DNA of 64,000 nt. It comes from Paragyromitra xinjiangensis. Taxonomy: Eukaryota > Ascomycota > Pezizomycetes > Pezizales > Discinaceae. Location: assembly GCA_038503065.1 (NCBI GenBank), contig JBCAMK010000014.1, positions 1,116,001 to 1,180,000 on the forward strand. Reading direction: 5' to 3'. The stretch's first letter is position 1, and the number at the start of each line of letters is the position of its first letter. Below are positions 10,201 through 18,723 of this stretch, piece by piece. A program made the translations under genes and the position numbers. The notes beneath the pieces are model-generated. The model did not search any database. It was given only the letters and a program-made list of their open reading frames with translations, and was not told the origin of the DNA.

Positions 10201-11016
10201 TGTTGTTTCGTTGTGGTAATTGAAAGGGATGGCTGTGTCCCTGATGATTTGGTGGAACTTTGGCCAATCTGCTTTAGAATAAAGGTAACAGCTTGTATAT
10301 TCCGGCGGGTGAATATAAAGCGTGGTGTATACTGATACGTGATCGGAATTGTGAGGGCAAATTGGAGGTGCAGACCAAGGGCCGCAAACGTCAGATAAGC
10401 CTCGAACGAGGGTTAGATCAAGGATGGAGGGTTGGTTGCCATTTCTAGGGAAGTGGGTGTAGGTTCCCGGTTTGTTTAGGAGGCGGAAGTTATTGTCCTC
10501 AAGCCATTCCGTGATTGAATTAGTTATGGAAATGCGCTTGGAAAATAAATAGGCGTGGGTGTCGGCTTTAGGGCCGTACCACCATGAGTGGTGTAGGTTA
10601 AAGTCTGCTGCTAGTATGGTGTTTCGATGGAAGTGATGAGTGAGGAGAGGGAGATGGTTGTCGCTCTGTCGTGGTTGAATATAAACGTTGCAGAGTTCCA
10701 TTGTAAGGTGAGGAAATTTAAAGAGTAGAGAGATAATGTTCGGATTTGGTGATAAGGTGGTGATTATTTTTGTGTTTTTTAGATTTTTCTTGATATAAAT
10801 AACTACTTTAGATGATGTGGAAGGAAAATATGCATCAGAGCTTTGCGATGTTGGAGGGATTTTGTCATGGTCTAACCACGGTTCCTGGAGCATGAGGATC
10901 AGAGAATGTTGTGAACGGTCGAAGTCTAAAATTGCTGATAAGGTGGAGGCCTGTCCTTTGGCGCAGTTCAGCTGCTGCACCGTGGCTATGCCTGGTGAGG
11001 ATGGTTGTGACTGCAT
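7282..11016 (-). CDS. LINE-C copy 2 ORF2: AP endonuclease, reverse transcriptase, RNase H
   Basis: This open 1244-codon frame starts at ATG 11016, sharing a base with the ORF1 stop (TAATG). Residues about 1-230 are an AP-endonuclease-like domain with LQEPWLDHD, ADFNLHHSWWYGP and NSDHVSV. RT motifs follow: TAVGPDGFNYVTLRET (about 450), SYRPVSLLSCFGKLLE, GLPQGSPLSSIAF, and the catalytic YIDDDTALQL near 685. An RNase H domain follows with YSDGSKAENG (about 963), a glutamate in EIHGIQEAL, the aspartate in CIDNQNAF, and HTNITGNEIAD. A C-terminal cluster CPCGSLNSSQHLALNC ends the protein. It nicks target DNA and copies the LINE RNA at the nick. No inactivating change is visible in this ORF, so it is the best candidate for an active RT in the window. 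Confidence 0.93.
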   Translation of the reverse strand: MQSQPSSPGIATVQQLNCAKGQASTLSAILDFDRSQHSLILMLQEPWLDHDKIPPTSQSSDAYFPSTSSKVVIYIKKNLKNTKIITTLSPNPNIISLLFKFPHLTMELCNVYIQPRQSDNHLPLLTHHFHRNTILAADFNLHHSWWYGPKADTHAYLFSKRISITNSITEWLEDNNFRLLNKPGTYTHFPRNGNQPSILDLTLVRGLSDVCGPWSAPPICPHNSDHVSVYTTLYIHPPEYTSCYLYSKADWPKFHQIIRDTAIPFNYHNETTTNQTLSHIVNTINQAVEGAIPLSKPRTYAKSWWTPNLCKLKRKLAWVESEARKTNSPPHFRTLANSIRKIYKTEITLAKWDHWHRSIKDISPSSAWNLLNGASARNKPNIPSINQQEDNEAIGKAFRQTFFPPQITPPQFPPHFQPPPTSDTSQFPHTVSAEEIDLLHHKSNMRTAVGPDGFNYVTLRETHRACPVILTALFNNLLHLGHMPEIWKITHCVPIPKSNKADYSSPKSYRPVSLLSCFGKLLEKIVAKKLEICATLNGAIQPHHTGARTGVSATDSLHYILTITQKQVLIPTLGNDRKASRAPLHPTILATNIDGAFNCVSHPHLITILEHYTFPTWCIKWMSSFTTNRTLAFRINKELETPQPLQVGLPQGSPLSSIAFVIYAPAPDPPSNPHPTELSTIYIDDDTALQLAKTPAFATKRLAERHAAKTLRASYLNITFSQPKTELIHLMATSTSHPSNQIIKLFNMDIAPSPHIKTLGILLDQRLNFHTHCQQAGSRLRTALYLVNNLIKDKGPTPNLIHQLTLTIILPAALYGSEVWWTGTQSILDRLSPSYHRAARLITGLPKYTPIHRLLPEAGLAPLNLLLDMRTQIYGIRLLRNPNHPLHKTLQQYLHRTDFKGTGLQRVGSLLSQLLSGAPLEDLSLPSHSFLNNANIHIEGTKQSASLTHMDWLHSLSNAWVLYSDGSKAENGVTASGWNIQFIQYGNTTQSYQGNCNLGHQCKNEDVEIHGIQEALQYLIQRLPVNNTPVYLCIDNQNAFRALAGNVTSNRQFLKSTLAHIHTLHNLNAPVVGRWTPSHTNITGNEIADTMAKAGLLLPTPCRHTCTTLGWLRLQPKILLLRKWQESTETPVALNPPPVLWFLRQTQAKAISLLRTQQTKVDPNPLSPPSTCPCGSLNSSQHLALNCPVNGSMRPNWGNSWYQAILLNNNHLDLLHFISENQLATLSSNKYLNMVSNANLLELN

Positions 11017-12545
11017 TAAGTGTTGGTGTTGGTGATTCGGGAGGATTTGAGGCTCTCAGTGAGCTTGGTGTAGGCGATGGAAACTTTACGTTCATAGGCT
11101 TTGTGGCCTTGATTGCAGTTGGCACAGCGGATTGGAGGGTGGGTGCATTTAGCGCCAGCTGGGCAGCCAGTGGTGGTGCATGGGTGTTTGAAGGTTTTGT
11201 GTGCCTCAGCACAGACTGCACATTTAAGATCGTTTTTGCAGGTTTGTTGATGGTGGCCATAGGCCTGGTATTTCCTGCATTGTGTGGTGGGGGAGACTGC
11301 AATGTATTCTTGTACCCTGCAGAAGGAGTTGAAAAGAGGGATTTGTGATAGGCCAAGGGTTTCCATTGTAAACTTTTGTGGGAGTGCAATGACTATTGCG
11401 GAATGGGTTTTGGTGGCCCGGGCCTCAGGGGTGGTGAGCCATCTGGGAGTTTGTGCGAGTGTGAAGGTTGGAACGGATATGGACATTTGTTCCGCTACTT
11501 CAGCCATTGTGGCCTTGGTGGGGATGCCGTGAACGATGAATTTGGACCATTTTGAATTCGGTCTGGCTTCGCCGAGGGGAATTTTAAGGAGGGTGCATGC
11601 TTTCTCGATTTCTTTCTGATAGGCCTGGCAGATTTGTTCTGCAGATTCATCAGGTCGAGTGGTGAGGACGAAGTTGTGTCTAGCTGTCTTCGTGCACATA
11701 AGAATGGAGGTGTTGCGGGGAGCAAGTTCCTTATTAATGGCTGTGAGGAGGGAAAGATTGTCAATTGAGGCTGGGACGTCGGTGGAGGTTTCGAGAATGA
11801 TTTGACGATTGATGGTGGTGAATTGCGGTTGGAAGAGTTTGGGGGGAAGGGCCTTCTTTTTCTTATTGCTCTTGATAACCTTGGTAAAGGGAGCAGCAGG
11901 AGCATTTGCAGCTTGTGCATAGGTCATAGGTTTCCCATCGTTGAGGAGGGGGGTTTGGGGTTTCTGAGCCTGTTGGTGGGGTTTTTGCTGGGGTTTCTGT
12001 TGGTTGCTGGGTGTTGTGGAGGTGTGGGCAGGTTGATTAGTGTTTTTGTCGATGTTGCGAAGGACTCCGGCCATGTTGTTGAGGGTGGTGGATAGTTTGC
12101 CCTCCATTTCTTGAAGAAACTTGGTTTGGTCCGTGAGCCTGAGGATGTCATTTTCCTGCAAGGCTACTTTGGCGAGGAGGAGGGTATTGTTTTCCTCAGT
12201 TTGAGTGTTGAGGTGGGCAAAGCTAGATTTCAACAGCCATGCCGTGAATTGCTCGGTGTTGCCATCGTCGGGGATCTCGGGCATATAGTCTTCGGTGGCT
12301 GAAAAGTCACGAAGCCAGTTGGCAGTGGAATCGTCAGGAAGCTCGTGCATTAGGGCTTTATCGTGGTATTGTGAAGCGGTGGTGAGGCCGTAAGGGCCGG
12401 TGTTAAAGAGAGATTGAGCAGTGGAGGATTCAGCCATCTTTGTGGGTGATCCTGAGCGTGCAGGTGCTGGGGATGGGTTGGAGAGGGTGCGCTTCTTGCC
12501 GATGAGGGGGAGGGTGAAGTTGGTTCCAAAGGTCACCAGCTTCAC
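11016..12545 (-). CDS. LINE-C copy 2 ORF1 (Gag-like) with damaged zinc knuckles
   Basis: This 509-codon ORF has the same layout as ORF1 of copy 1: acidic N-terminus, helical segment, Q-rich linker, globular region and C-terminal cysteine clusters. Two cysteines conserved in copy 1 are lost. In the first knuckle CRKC has become CRKY (codon at 11270-11268). In the last cluster the cysteine of ERKVC is serine. The frame is otherwise intact. The CCHC motif normally binds nucleic acid, so this copy may encode a weaker ORF1 protein despite a complete ORF2. Confidence 0.88.
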   Translation of the reverse strand: MKLVTFGTNFTLPLIGKKRTLSNPSPAPARSGSPTKMAESSTAQSLFNTGPYGLTTASQYHDKALMHELPDDSTANWLRDFSATEDYMPEIPDDGNTEQFTAWLLKSSFAHLNTQTEENNTLLLAKVALQENDILRLTDQTKFLQEMEGKLSTTLNNMAGVLRNIDKNTNQPAHTSTTPSNQQKPQQKPHQQAQKPQTPLLNDGKPMTYAQAANAPAAPFTKVIKSNKKKKALPPKLFQPQFTTINRQIILETSTDVPASIDNLSLLTAINKELAPRNTSILMCTKTARHNFVLTTRPDESAEQICQAYQKEIEKACTLLKIPLGEARPNSKWSKFIVHGIPTKATMAEVAEQMSISVPTFTLAQTPRWLTTPEARATKTHSAIVIALPQKFTMETLGLSQIPLFNSFCRVQEYIAVSPTTQCRKYQAYGHHQQTCKNDLKCAVCAEAHKTFKHPCTTTGCPAGAKCTHPPIRCANCNQGHKAYERKVSIAYTKLTESLKSSRITNTNT

Positions 12546-12651
12546 GGGGGATGGGGATGGGGTGCGGGATCTCCCAGGAGGGGTTGAGGGCGAATCCAGG
12601 ATGAAATGGGGCGGTGCACCCGATGAAAGTATTTGGGTGCGTGGAAGTGGT

Positions 12652-13491
12652 TGTTACACTTATAATTCTACCATGGTTACCCTACCTTGGTTACCCTACC
12701 TTCCAGTTACCCTGCCTTAGCTTCCAAACCTAAATACTACCATTACGCAACCCTTTGCCATAACCACAACCAAACGAGCAAGCTTATGGATCAACTAAGC
12801 CTCGACAATGGCTCTCAAACATCCTAAGCATGCCTCTACTAAGTTCTATGGCCAGTGGTTAGCCCCACTGCCGCTGTAGGGCGCTTGTATGGCGTCCAGA
12901 GTGGAGAAGGGGGGACATGGGCCAAAAAGACACGTCCCGGAGACTAAAAGTAACCCCCGGGTCGTGAACGGTGCCCTTCCAGTGGAATGCAACCCGGAGG
13001 GTATATGAAGGGCCTACTTCCATCTCCAAGTGGTCCCAATCAATTTGGATCACTATCGGAAGAGTTATCATAAGTCAGGCCTGGACCCCCAAATGAAGCG
13101 GTAGTATAGGTATTAGTCAGACAGAGAAGTCATATGTAGCTAGTAAGATCTTGCGTAAGCAGAAGGCCGCGAAGTGGAGAGCGCGGGATATAAATACTCT
13201 ATCACGATCATGTTCTTTCAGTCCTTCAAGCAACGGAGGCAGGACCTTACAATTATTGATTGTTGATTGTCAATTATTATACTATTCTTTATTGATCAAG
13301 ACTCATTCTATTATATCTATGTCCTATTTAATTGGGGGCCATCGCCCCTATTCTTTCTAGTGAAAGCTGTTTCTCAGAGTCCTTCGTCATTTCAAAACGA
13401 GTCCTTGATCCATCTCTTCGGCTGACCCCCGAAGGCCCGCTGAATGGTCATTATACGTGCCAGTAGGCATAGGGAGTTCCCCGGGTTAACA
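12652..13491 (+). repeat. 840-bp LTR (family 2), first copy
   Basis: The sequence starts TGTTACACTTATAATTC and ends CCCGGGTTAACA, so it has the TG...CA ends of an LTR. A copy of exactly the same length and very high identity lies at 49576-50415. Near its start are three imperfect repeats of GGTTACCCTACC. A TATATAAATA-like box is seen in GGGATATAAATAC near 13186. In this copy internal-type sequence follows on the right, which suggests a 5' LTR. No matching 3' LTR is seen nearby. Confidence 0.85.
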
Positions 13492-13935
13492 GAATAATTG
13501 TAACTGCTCACGCTCTAGCAGAAACAGCTTTCAGACAATATCAGTTGGGAAAATGCTTCGCAGTCGGTAGAAATCAAGTGGTTACCCTGCACATGATCCT
13601 CCGACCAAACCCGTCACGATAACTTTCACTCCTGTGTCACCTCGCATAAAGCAAAGACACAGATTCTCCAAGGGCGCAACACATAAAAATGTCAACACTG
13701 ACAAGGAAAGTACCTCAGGAGTTCGGCTCTAAGGGAAAAGTACTGACAGTGCTTGATTGAACGATACTGCTAGGGAAAGTACCTCAGGAGTTCGGCTCTA
13801 AGGGAAAAGTACCAACAGAATCTTGTTTAAATGCGACCGACGAAGATAAAATATTATTCTACTGGAACATAAAGCTACTCTCTCAAAATGATTCTTTGGC
13901 TCTCGAGGGCGAGGCCACCAGAGAGGGAGGTAGTG
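13492..13935 (+). mobile_element. Internal remnant of an LTR element (family 2)
   Basis: This non-coding stretch after the LTR ends near the purine run AGAGAGGGAGGTAGTGTT (about 13921-13937). That run resembles the polypurine tract GGAGAGGGAGGTAC placed before the second LTR at 49576. It contains a 39-bp direct repeat (13705-13743 and 13774-13812, GGAAAGTACCTCAGGAG...) with a 69-bp period. Similar GGGAAAAAGTAC words occur at 49160-49230 before the second LTR. No protein-coding capacity was found, so the family copies here are probably deleted, non-autonomous derivatives. Confidence 0.55.
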
Positions 13936-14153
13936 TTCAACCCAACCACATAAAAGACTGCTCATTAAAGTAGCTCATACAAAGACATAAGTCGGCCAGC
14001 AACAAAAACTCCTTCCGAAAAACGCCTCCCCAAAATTAAATAATTACATGAATAAAGACCCACGACTCCTAAACCTCCTCGGCAATCTCCCGGTTGAACC
14101 ATCCTGAGACTCGTTGTCCAGGATGAGGATCCACATGAACAGGTTTCGTTCTT
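13936..14153. other. Unassigned flank left of the large transposon candidate
   Basis: About 220 bp without a supported gene. A 68-codon minus-strand frame (14171-13965) is present but matches nothing I recognise. It may be the tail of an older retroelement gene. No repeats of this segment were seen elsewhere in the window. Confidence 0.5.
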
Positions 14154-14245
14154 CGTCGCGAAAAGCCCCAAAAAAGTCGTAGGCCGCGGTAAAATTTAGC
14201 AATTTCCGGTAGCCCCGCCTAACATATGGGTCCTACCACACGCCT
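14154..14245. repeat. Candidate left terminal inverted repeat
   Basis: The 13-mer CGTCGCGAAAAGC at 14154-14166 and the 13-mer CTACCACACGCCT at 14233-14245 both have inverted partners at the right limit (28366-28378 and 28345-28357), in the correct nested order. The spacing differs (66 bp against 8 bp), so an indel must separate them if they are one terminal repeat. Confidence 0.45.
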
Positions 14246-14404
14246 CCCATAGCATATCCGTGCTTTTGGTAGTCTCTCAAAGCGCATGGCGCCTTTAGCG
14301 AGCAATCTCGTAGCCTTCCCGTATACTTTCGGGAGGCTTTGTGTGTTAGCTCTCCTTTCATGGTCTTTCGCGATGCCCGCCAATATCCGTGCACTCTACC
14401 ACCC

Positions 14405-14760
14405 ACTCTGACGTGCCCACCATTTTGCTACCATTGCTACCATGGGCTTTCACCGGGCTTGCTAATATCTGTGCAACTCTGACATGTCTACCATTTTGCT
14501 ACCTTTGCTACCGCGGGCTTTCACCATGCTCGCTAATATCCGTGCACTCTACCGCTAACTCTGACATGTCTACCATTTTGCTACCTTTGCTACCGCGGGC
14601 TTTTACTATGCTCGCTAATATCCGTGCACTCTACTGCTAACTCTGACATGTCTACCATTTTGCTACCACTAACTCTGACATGCCTACTATTTTACGTGCT
14701 TTCGCTATGTTTGCTAGTTTAAGTCCTTTGATTCACTACTAGACGTGCTTTCGCTATGTT
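14405..14760. repeat. Left subterminal tandem repeats
   Basis: Units begin with ACTCTGAC at 14405, 14476, 14558, 14640 and 14672. The fullest units are 82 bp and read ACTCTGACATGTCTACC, then TTTGCTACC, CGGGCTTT and GCTAATATCCGTGCACTCTAC. The last units shorten and give way to two copies of CGTGCTTTCGCTATGTT (14695 and 14744). Dense subterminal repeats are typical of CACTA-like and related transposons, where they can bind transposase. The function here is inferred. Confidence 0.75.
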
Positions 14761-14821
14761 CGCTACCAGTATGCCACAAGAAACAGAAACACCCCAAGTA
14801 CTAGCTAAAGACCTATCCTAA

Positions 14822-14996
14822 TCCAACATGAATATGAAAAAATTACCTGTAATAACGTCCTGCGGTTGCCATCTGATCTACTGGGAACCGCCACGAAGAC
14901 TAAGGACCAAGTGCAAAGTCGACTCCTTCTGGGTGGCCTAGCTTGCCGTCGAAAATGAGACGCTGCTGGTCTGGAGGAATGCCTTCCTTGTTCTCA
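14822..14996 (-). pseudogene. Broken ubiquitin-like fragment, copy 1
   Basis: On the minus strand 14990-14943 encodes [16 protein letters not shown], the core of ubiquitin. After 13 nt, 14930-14888 encodes [14 protein letters not shown], the ubiquitin C-terminus, in another frame. Normal ubiquitin has 14 residues between these segments, so 29 nt are missing and the frame is shifted. The copy is followed by [19 protein letters not shown] sequence. It is one unit of a 175-bp tandem pair. It cannot make a complete ubiquitin. It lies on the same strand as the transposase gene, downstream of it. Confidence 0.8.
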
Positions 14997-15180
14997 TCCA
15001 ACATGAATATGAAAACATTTCCCGTAATCGCGTCCTGCGGTTGCCATCTGATATACTGGGAACCGCCACGAAGACTGAGGACCAAGTGCAAAGTCGACTC
15101 CTTCTGAGTAGCCTAGCTTGCCGTCGAAAATGAGACGCTGCTGGTCTGGAGGAATTCCCTCTTTGTTGTCCTCAATCTCG
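14997..15180 (-). pseudogene. Broken ubiquitin-like fragment, copy 2
   Basis: Same structure as copy 1: 15166-15118 encodes [16 protein letters not shown] and 15105-15064 encodes [14 protein letters not shown] after the identical 13-nt remnant. The shared deletion shows that it predates the tandem duplication. Upstream codons read ECVEIEDN, resembling the region before KEGIPP in ubiquitin. The sequence just upstream is a GTGTCAGAGTT array (15190-15300). Whether any exon of this fragment is joined to the transposase gene cannot be decided here. Confidence 0.8.
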
Positions 15181-15189
15181 ACACACTCG

Positions 15190-15300
15190 GACTTCGCCTC
15201 TGACACCAACACTCTGACACCAACTCTGACACCAACACTCTGACACCAACTCTGACACCAACACTCTGACACCGACCCTCTGACACCGACCCTCTAACGC
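15190..15300. repeat. CTCTGACAC array between the ubiquitin-like fragment and the transposase
   Basis: The array consists of repeated (A)CTCTGACACCAA and CTCTGACACCGACC units on the plus strand, about eight copies. On the transposase strand it reads GTGTCAGAG. It belongs to the same motif family as the introns and subterminal arrays of the block. Confidence 0.85.
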
Positions 15301-15309
15301 CGACCTTGC

Positions 15310-18169
15310 CTAATAAACCGTGTTAAACATCTCTAGATCGATGTAGTTGTTGATGAAATATCGCCCTATTTTGCCTGCTTCTGCAGCGATGAGGTGAACA
15401 GCACGGGATATACGGCTCACTGGAATAATTCTCCGCTTTGTCGTGACTCCGGTATCCGATAGCTCCGATTGTTTACGGACTTCTATCATGCCGCTGTTTG
15501 GGTTAGGCCTACCGGCATTCATCACAGTCAGATATTCCACCAACGCCAGTTCGTGGCCTATTTTGCGAAACTTTGGACGACCGTTGTCTTTATTTCCATC
15601 GGGGACCTTGTCGATGAAGGTGAAAACACAAATGAGCTCTGCCGGCTTCAAGCCAGTCTCATTGAAGTAGCTCTGGTTAGGCCCACTAACCCCAGGCTCT
15701 GTTTGAATGAGGACGTGGTCATACCGGGAGCCATCTCCCCTCCAATCGGTCACACATCGCGCAAATTCTGTGCAGAATTCCTCGGTGTCTTTGTGAGAAG
15801 GGAAGCTGGCCACCACTCCTGTGCCCATCGTAACTTTTTGTGCTGCAATCCAGGGGATACTGCTTCGATATTGTGTCAAATGATAACTAGTGTTCGCCCC
15901 GGATTGGATTGTAAAGAGATAATCCCGTACAAGCTTCAGCAACTCTGACGCGGACGCCAACTCTGACGTGGGCGCCAACTCTGACGTGGGCGCCAGCTCT
16001 GACGTGGGGGCCAGCTCTGACGTGGGGCCAGCTCTGACGTGGCGTCAACTCTGACGGTGACACGTTGATGTGGCGCGGTAGCTGCAGTTTTCCCATCAAA
16101 ACTTGCTTGGGAATATGCCCACTTATGACAGTTTTCCTTTCTTTCCGACCGACTCGTAACTCATCCACAAGAGATAAACAGACTGTTGCCCATCGTGAGC
16201 CGGTCTTTATCAGGATGTTGCAGCAGCGCGGTTCGTGCTTTAAGTTTGAACAATCTATCCTCCCATCTTAGCATTTGCAAAAGCGGCTTTACCTTGTTCG
16301 TTGATCGATAGGCCTCTTTGATCATCCAGGAATGCGCGGCTTCACTTTGCTCTGTGTCAGAGTTGTCACATGATCCGAAGTCGCGTATACTCTCGGTGTA
16401 ATGGCGCATCATGTGAAGCTTTGGTATGCGGTCAAAGTTTCCAGAGTCCCTGGATTCCACGAAGTTCCCCAAAAGAGACTCGTAGCCCGCCATTGCTTTA
16501 TCCATCATTTCCAGGGTGTTCTCTGTATGGGAGTGATAGCCGGCAAACATAATGAATTCAGTAAGATGTTTCAGACATCTCAAGTGCTCCGGTCGTCTTT
16601 TAAAAAATGGTGCTAAGACCCCGATCCACACCTTCAGCATGTGCTTGTATTCTGCCCCCGTCCACTGAGAAATCTGGGAAAATTTGTGACTGAAGTTCTT
16701 CAGATCACTAAACAGGGGTATCTCTGCGAACCGCTGATCAATCTCCGCGATGACGTGTGGTCCATGCTCCTGTACGAGATATGTACATACCCACTTCCAT
16801 GTATGGTCCTTCAGGACGCCCTTGAGTAATTGATGAAGCCGGTCTGGATTGATTGCATGATAGATATTGCAGTGAACGTGGTGGGCGGCAAAGTTTTCGA
16901 AATCAAATCTCCACTGCCCTACGGCTTCGAGCTCCGCTGTCGACATTAGAGCATAGCGGGTGGGATCTCTGGGGGTAGGCGGGACCCCAGTCAGAGTACT
17001 TAAGTTGTCGGGGGTGCATTCGCACCTAGGGCACCACATAGACTTTACCAATGTCAGAGTGACCATTTCTGGGTAATCGGCTATCCATGTCGCGATGCGG
17101 GGAAAGACTTTCCTTGTATATCCGTCTGCACAAACGACATCTGCCCCTTCCTGGCCTGTGGATTCAAAAGGGCGCAACATCTGCCGGATTGCCTCGTGAA
17201 AGGTCTTTCTCGTCGTTTCTCTTGCTGGGTTCTTTGGGATTTTAGGGAGGATTCCAAGCAAGACCAACCCATTCATTCTGACGGCTCGTCGTTTCTTTTT
17301 CGCGAGGTTTCCAACCGACATATATACTGGCCATGCACTCTTATCACCGCTCAATGTGGATAGCATTGTTTTGTCGCTACCGATAATAATCGGTGCAATC
17401 GTTGCCCCCTTGGGAGCGTTCTCCTAGTTCGAAGTCAATATAAACATCGGTGTCAGTGTCAGTGTCAGTGTCAGTGTCAGTGTCAGAGTCAGGGAGCCGA
17501 GACTAGAAGGGCTTTTACCTGTTGCCGCCACCACCAGTTGCCTGTCCACATCTCAGAATATAATCGTTTGCCGTCGGAACCATAATCCTTTATCGGAGAA
17601 TAAGTCAAGTGGTCTTTGAAAGGTAGGTGGCCGAAAAGATATCTTAGGATTGCCATTGGATCTCGATACCAGTATTCCACCTCTTCACCTTCGATATTAA
17701 CCGTACCCTCCATCCATTCGCAGTCAAGTCCGTCATCCATAGCATGTATCAACTCGCGGAAATGATCGGCACTTTTAATATTGATCTTATCATTGAATAT
17801 TCCACGACGTATCATACGATCCAGGGCGGCCTTTCCCGTATTCTCCTCTACATGGGTACAGCAGAAGTCCCATTGTAACTTTGATTCGAAAGGAAACAAA
17901 GGATGCCAATCGGGGCTATCACATGGATGAGTTACTGGTGGGCATGGTAGAGCGATGCCTGCATCAGGAAAAGTATCTGGTCTTCGGGGCGCACCCTCCT
18001 CCTCCTCCTCCTCCTGTCCGGGACAGCTATTGTCCGCGTCGTCTTCATCGAACCTTACACGATCTCGGGACTGCTTATTGTGAGTTCGACGATGATGGAC
18101 AGTCAAGCCACCTGGGCTAACAAAGGACTTTCCGCAGATTCCACAAAGAAAATCCAGTCCAGAGGGCAT
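15310..18169 (-). CDS. Plavaka-type transposase with N-terminal C2H2 zinc finger
   Basis: The chosen start is ATG 18169-18167, directly before CGICGKSFVSPGGLTVHHRRTH, a C2H2 finger. Upstream codons in this frame have no ATG. Exon 1 also contains an acidic region and the Plavaka signature EYWYRDPMAILRYLFG. A GT-AG intron (17518-17424) contains a CTGACA array. Exon 2 carries further family motifs: WPVYMSVGNLAKKKRR, MWCPRCECTP, KLHMMRHYTESIRDFG, and EAAHSWMIKEAYRSTNK. Exon 2 meets a stop at about 16160. Shifting by one base restores a basic stretch up to about 16050. A GTCAGAG array (about 16050-15946) then precedes the last segment, which ends at TAG 15312-15310. The frame shift means the copy may be inactive, or an intron has been missed. 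Plavaka transposases move DNA elements by a DDE-type cut-and-paste reaction. Confidence 0.85.
15946..16055 (-). repeat. GTCAGAG array within or between transposase exons
   Basis: Seven TCAGAG words are spaced by 17, 17, 18, 18, 18 and 18 bp, with unit TCAGAGTTGGCGCCCACG on the gene strand. Removing it in whole motif units (106 bp) keeps the flanking codons in frame. A GT-AG intron (GTGTCACC... to ...TCAGAG) would also join the flanks in frame. It is therefore likely to be spliced out or a recently expanded array. Confidence 0.65.
17424..17518 (-). other. Transposase intron 1 with CTGACA array
   Basis: On the gene strand the intron begins GTAAAAG and ends GAACTAG (95 bp). Its middle is CTGACT followed by CTCTGACA and about six CTGACA units. 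CTGAC is a good fungal branch-point sequence, so the array supplies many potential branch points. Confidence 0.8.
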
Positions 18170-18238
18170 TGAAAGGGCGGCGGGATCGCTGCTTGAAGTT
18201 AGACAATCAAACAAACGAAGCAAAAACAAAGGGTTCTA

Positions 18239-18293
18239 GCTCTGACACTGACACTGACACTGACACCAACCGACTCTAACTCTGACGTGGTGA
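18239..18293. repeat. CTCTGACAC motif cluster upstream of the transposase
   Basis: CTCTGACACTGACACTGACAC and then ACTCTGACGTGG lie between the transposase start and the next gene. The cluster has the same motif as the introns. A TATATAAG word follows at 18309-18316 on the plus strand. Confidence 0.75.
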
Positions 18294-18490
18294 GATCTGG
18301 GCGGACGTATATAAGCTGGATTGTAGGTCAGATTCGTTGGTGGCTGTTGACTGCCTTTGTTTGCTTGTTAAAGGGATAAGCCGAATCGGGAAACGAGGCT
18401 GCAGCCGGAAGCACCTAACCTGGCTAGACCAGCCGCCAACGTCATTGAACAAACACAGCAACCTCAACCTCCGCTTCCGCCTCGCCATCA

Positions 18491-18532
18491 CTACCACCAC
18501 CACCACCACCACCACCACAACCACCACCACCC
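18491..18532. repeat. CAC trinucleotide microsatellite
   Basis: About thirteen near-perfect CAC/ACC units with one interruption. It lies in the intergenic space before the small gene at 18724. Confidence 0.9.
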
Positions 18533-18607
18533 TTGCAATCTCGGGAAGCAGCATTTGGGCATCAGAGACATCGAACAATCAACGTCAGAGGACTATACCC
18601 CGCTATG

Positions 18608-18615
18608 TATATAAA
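18608..18615 (+). promoter_or_regulatory. Possible TATA box of the 18.7-kb gene
   Basis: TATATAAA lies about 110 bp upstream of the ATG at 18724. The spacing fits a fungal core promoter. No other support. Confidence 0.4.
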
Positions 18616-18723
18616 GAGACCGCTCGCCCGGCTAGCTGCAAGTCTATACTCGCCGATCCGAGTCCTCCACCCAAGCGACTTCTTTGACAGCACTAGCATA
18701 CCTACTCTGATAGCGACTTGACA

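Larger units (their letters stand above)
7016..12651 (-). mobile_element. LINE-C copy 2, nearly full-length Tad-like LINE
   Basis: This 5.6-kb minus-strand element runs from its 5' end at 12651 (GGAAGTGGT, as in copy 1) to a 3' tail at 7016-7035 made of about three heptamers (GGAAATT in element orientation). It has both ORFs open, a 5' UTR of about 106 bp and a 3' UTR of about 250 bp. The tail differs from the TAAA tails of LINE-A and B. The 5' end directly adjoins the 840-bp LTR at 12652. I could not find a target-site duplication, so one flank has probably been altered. Confidence 0.88.

Noticed and set aside
12672..12716. TTACCCTACC repeats that look telomere-like
   Set aside because: Only three imperfect units, inside an 840-bp LTR that recurs at 49576; they belong to the LTR and do not match the usual TTAGGG array.
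14405..14680. Regularly spaced short repeats resembling a CRISPR array
   Set aside because: The repeats are parts of 82-bp tandem units in a fungal transposon context; the sequences between them are similar to each other, unlike spacers.
14822..15180. An intact polyubiquitin gene
   Set aside because: Both units lack the same 29 nt between GK and KESTL and change frame, so no complete ubiquitin is encoded.
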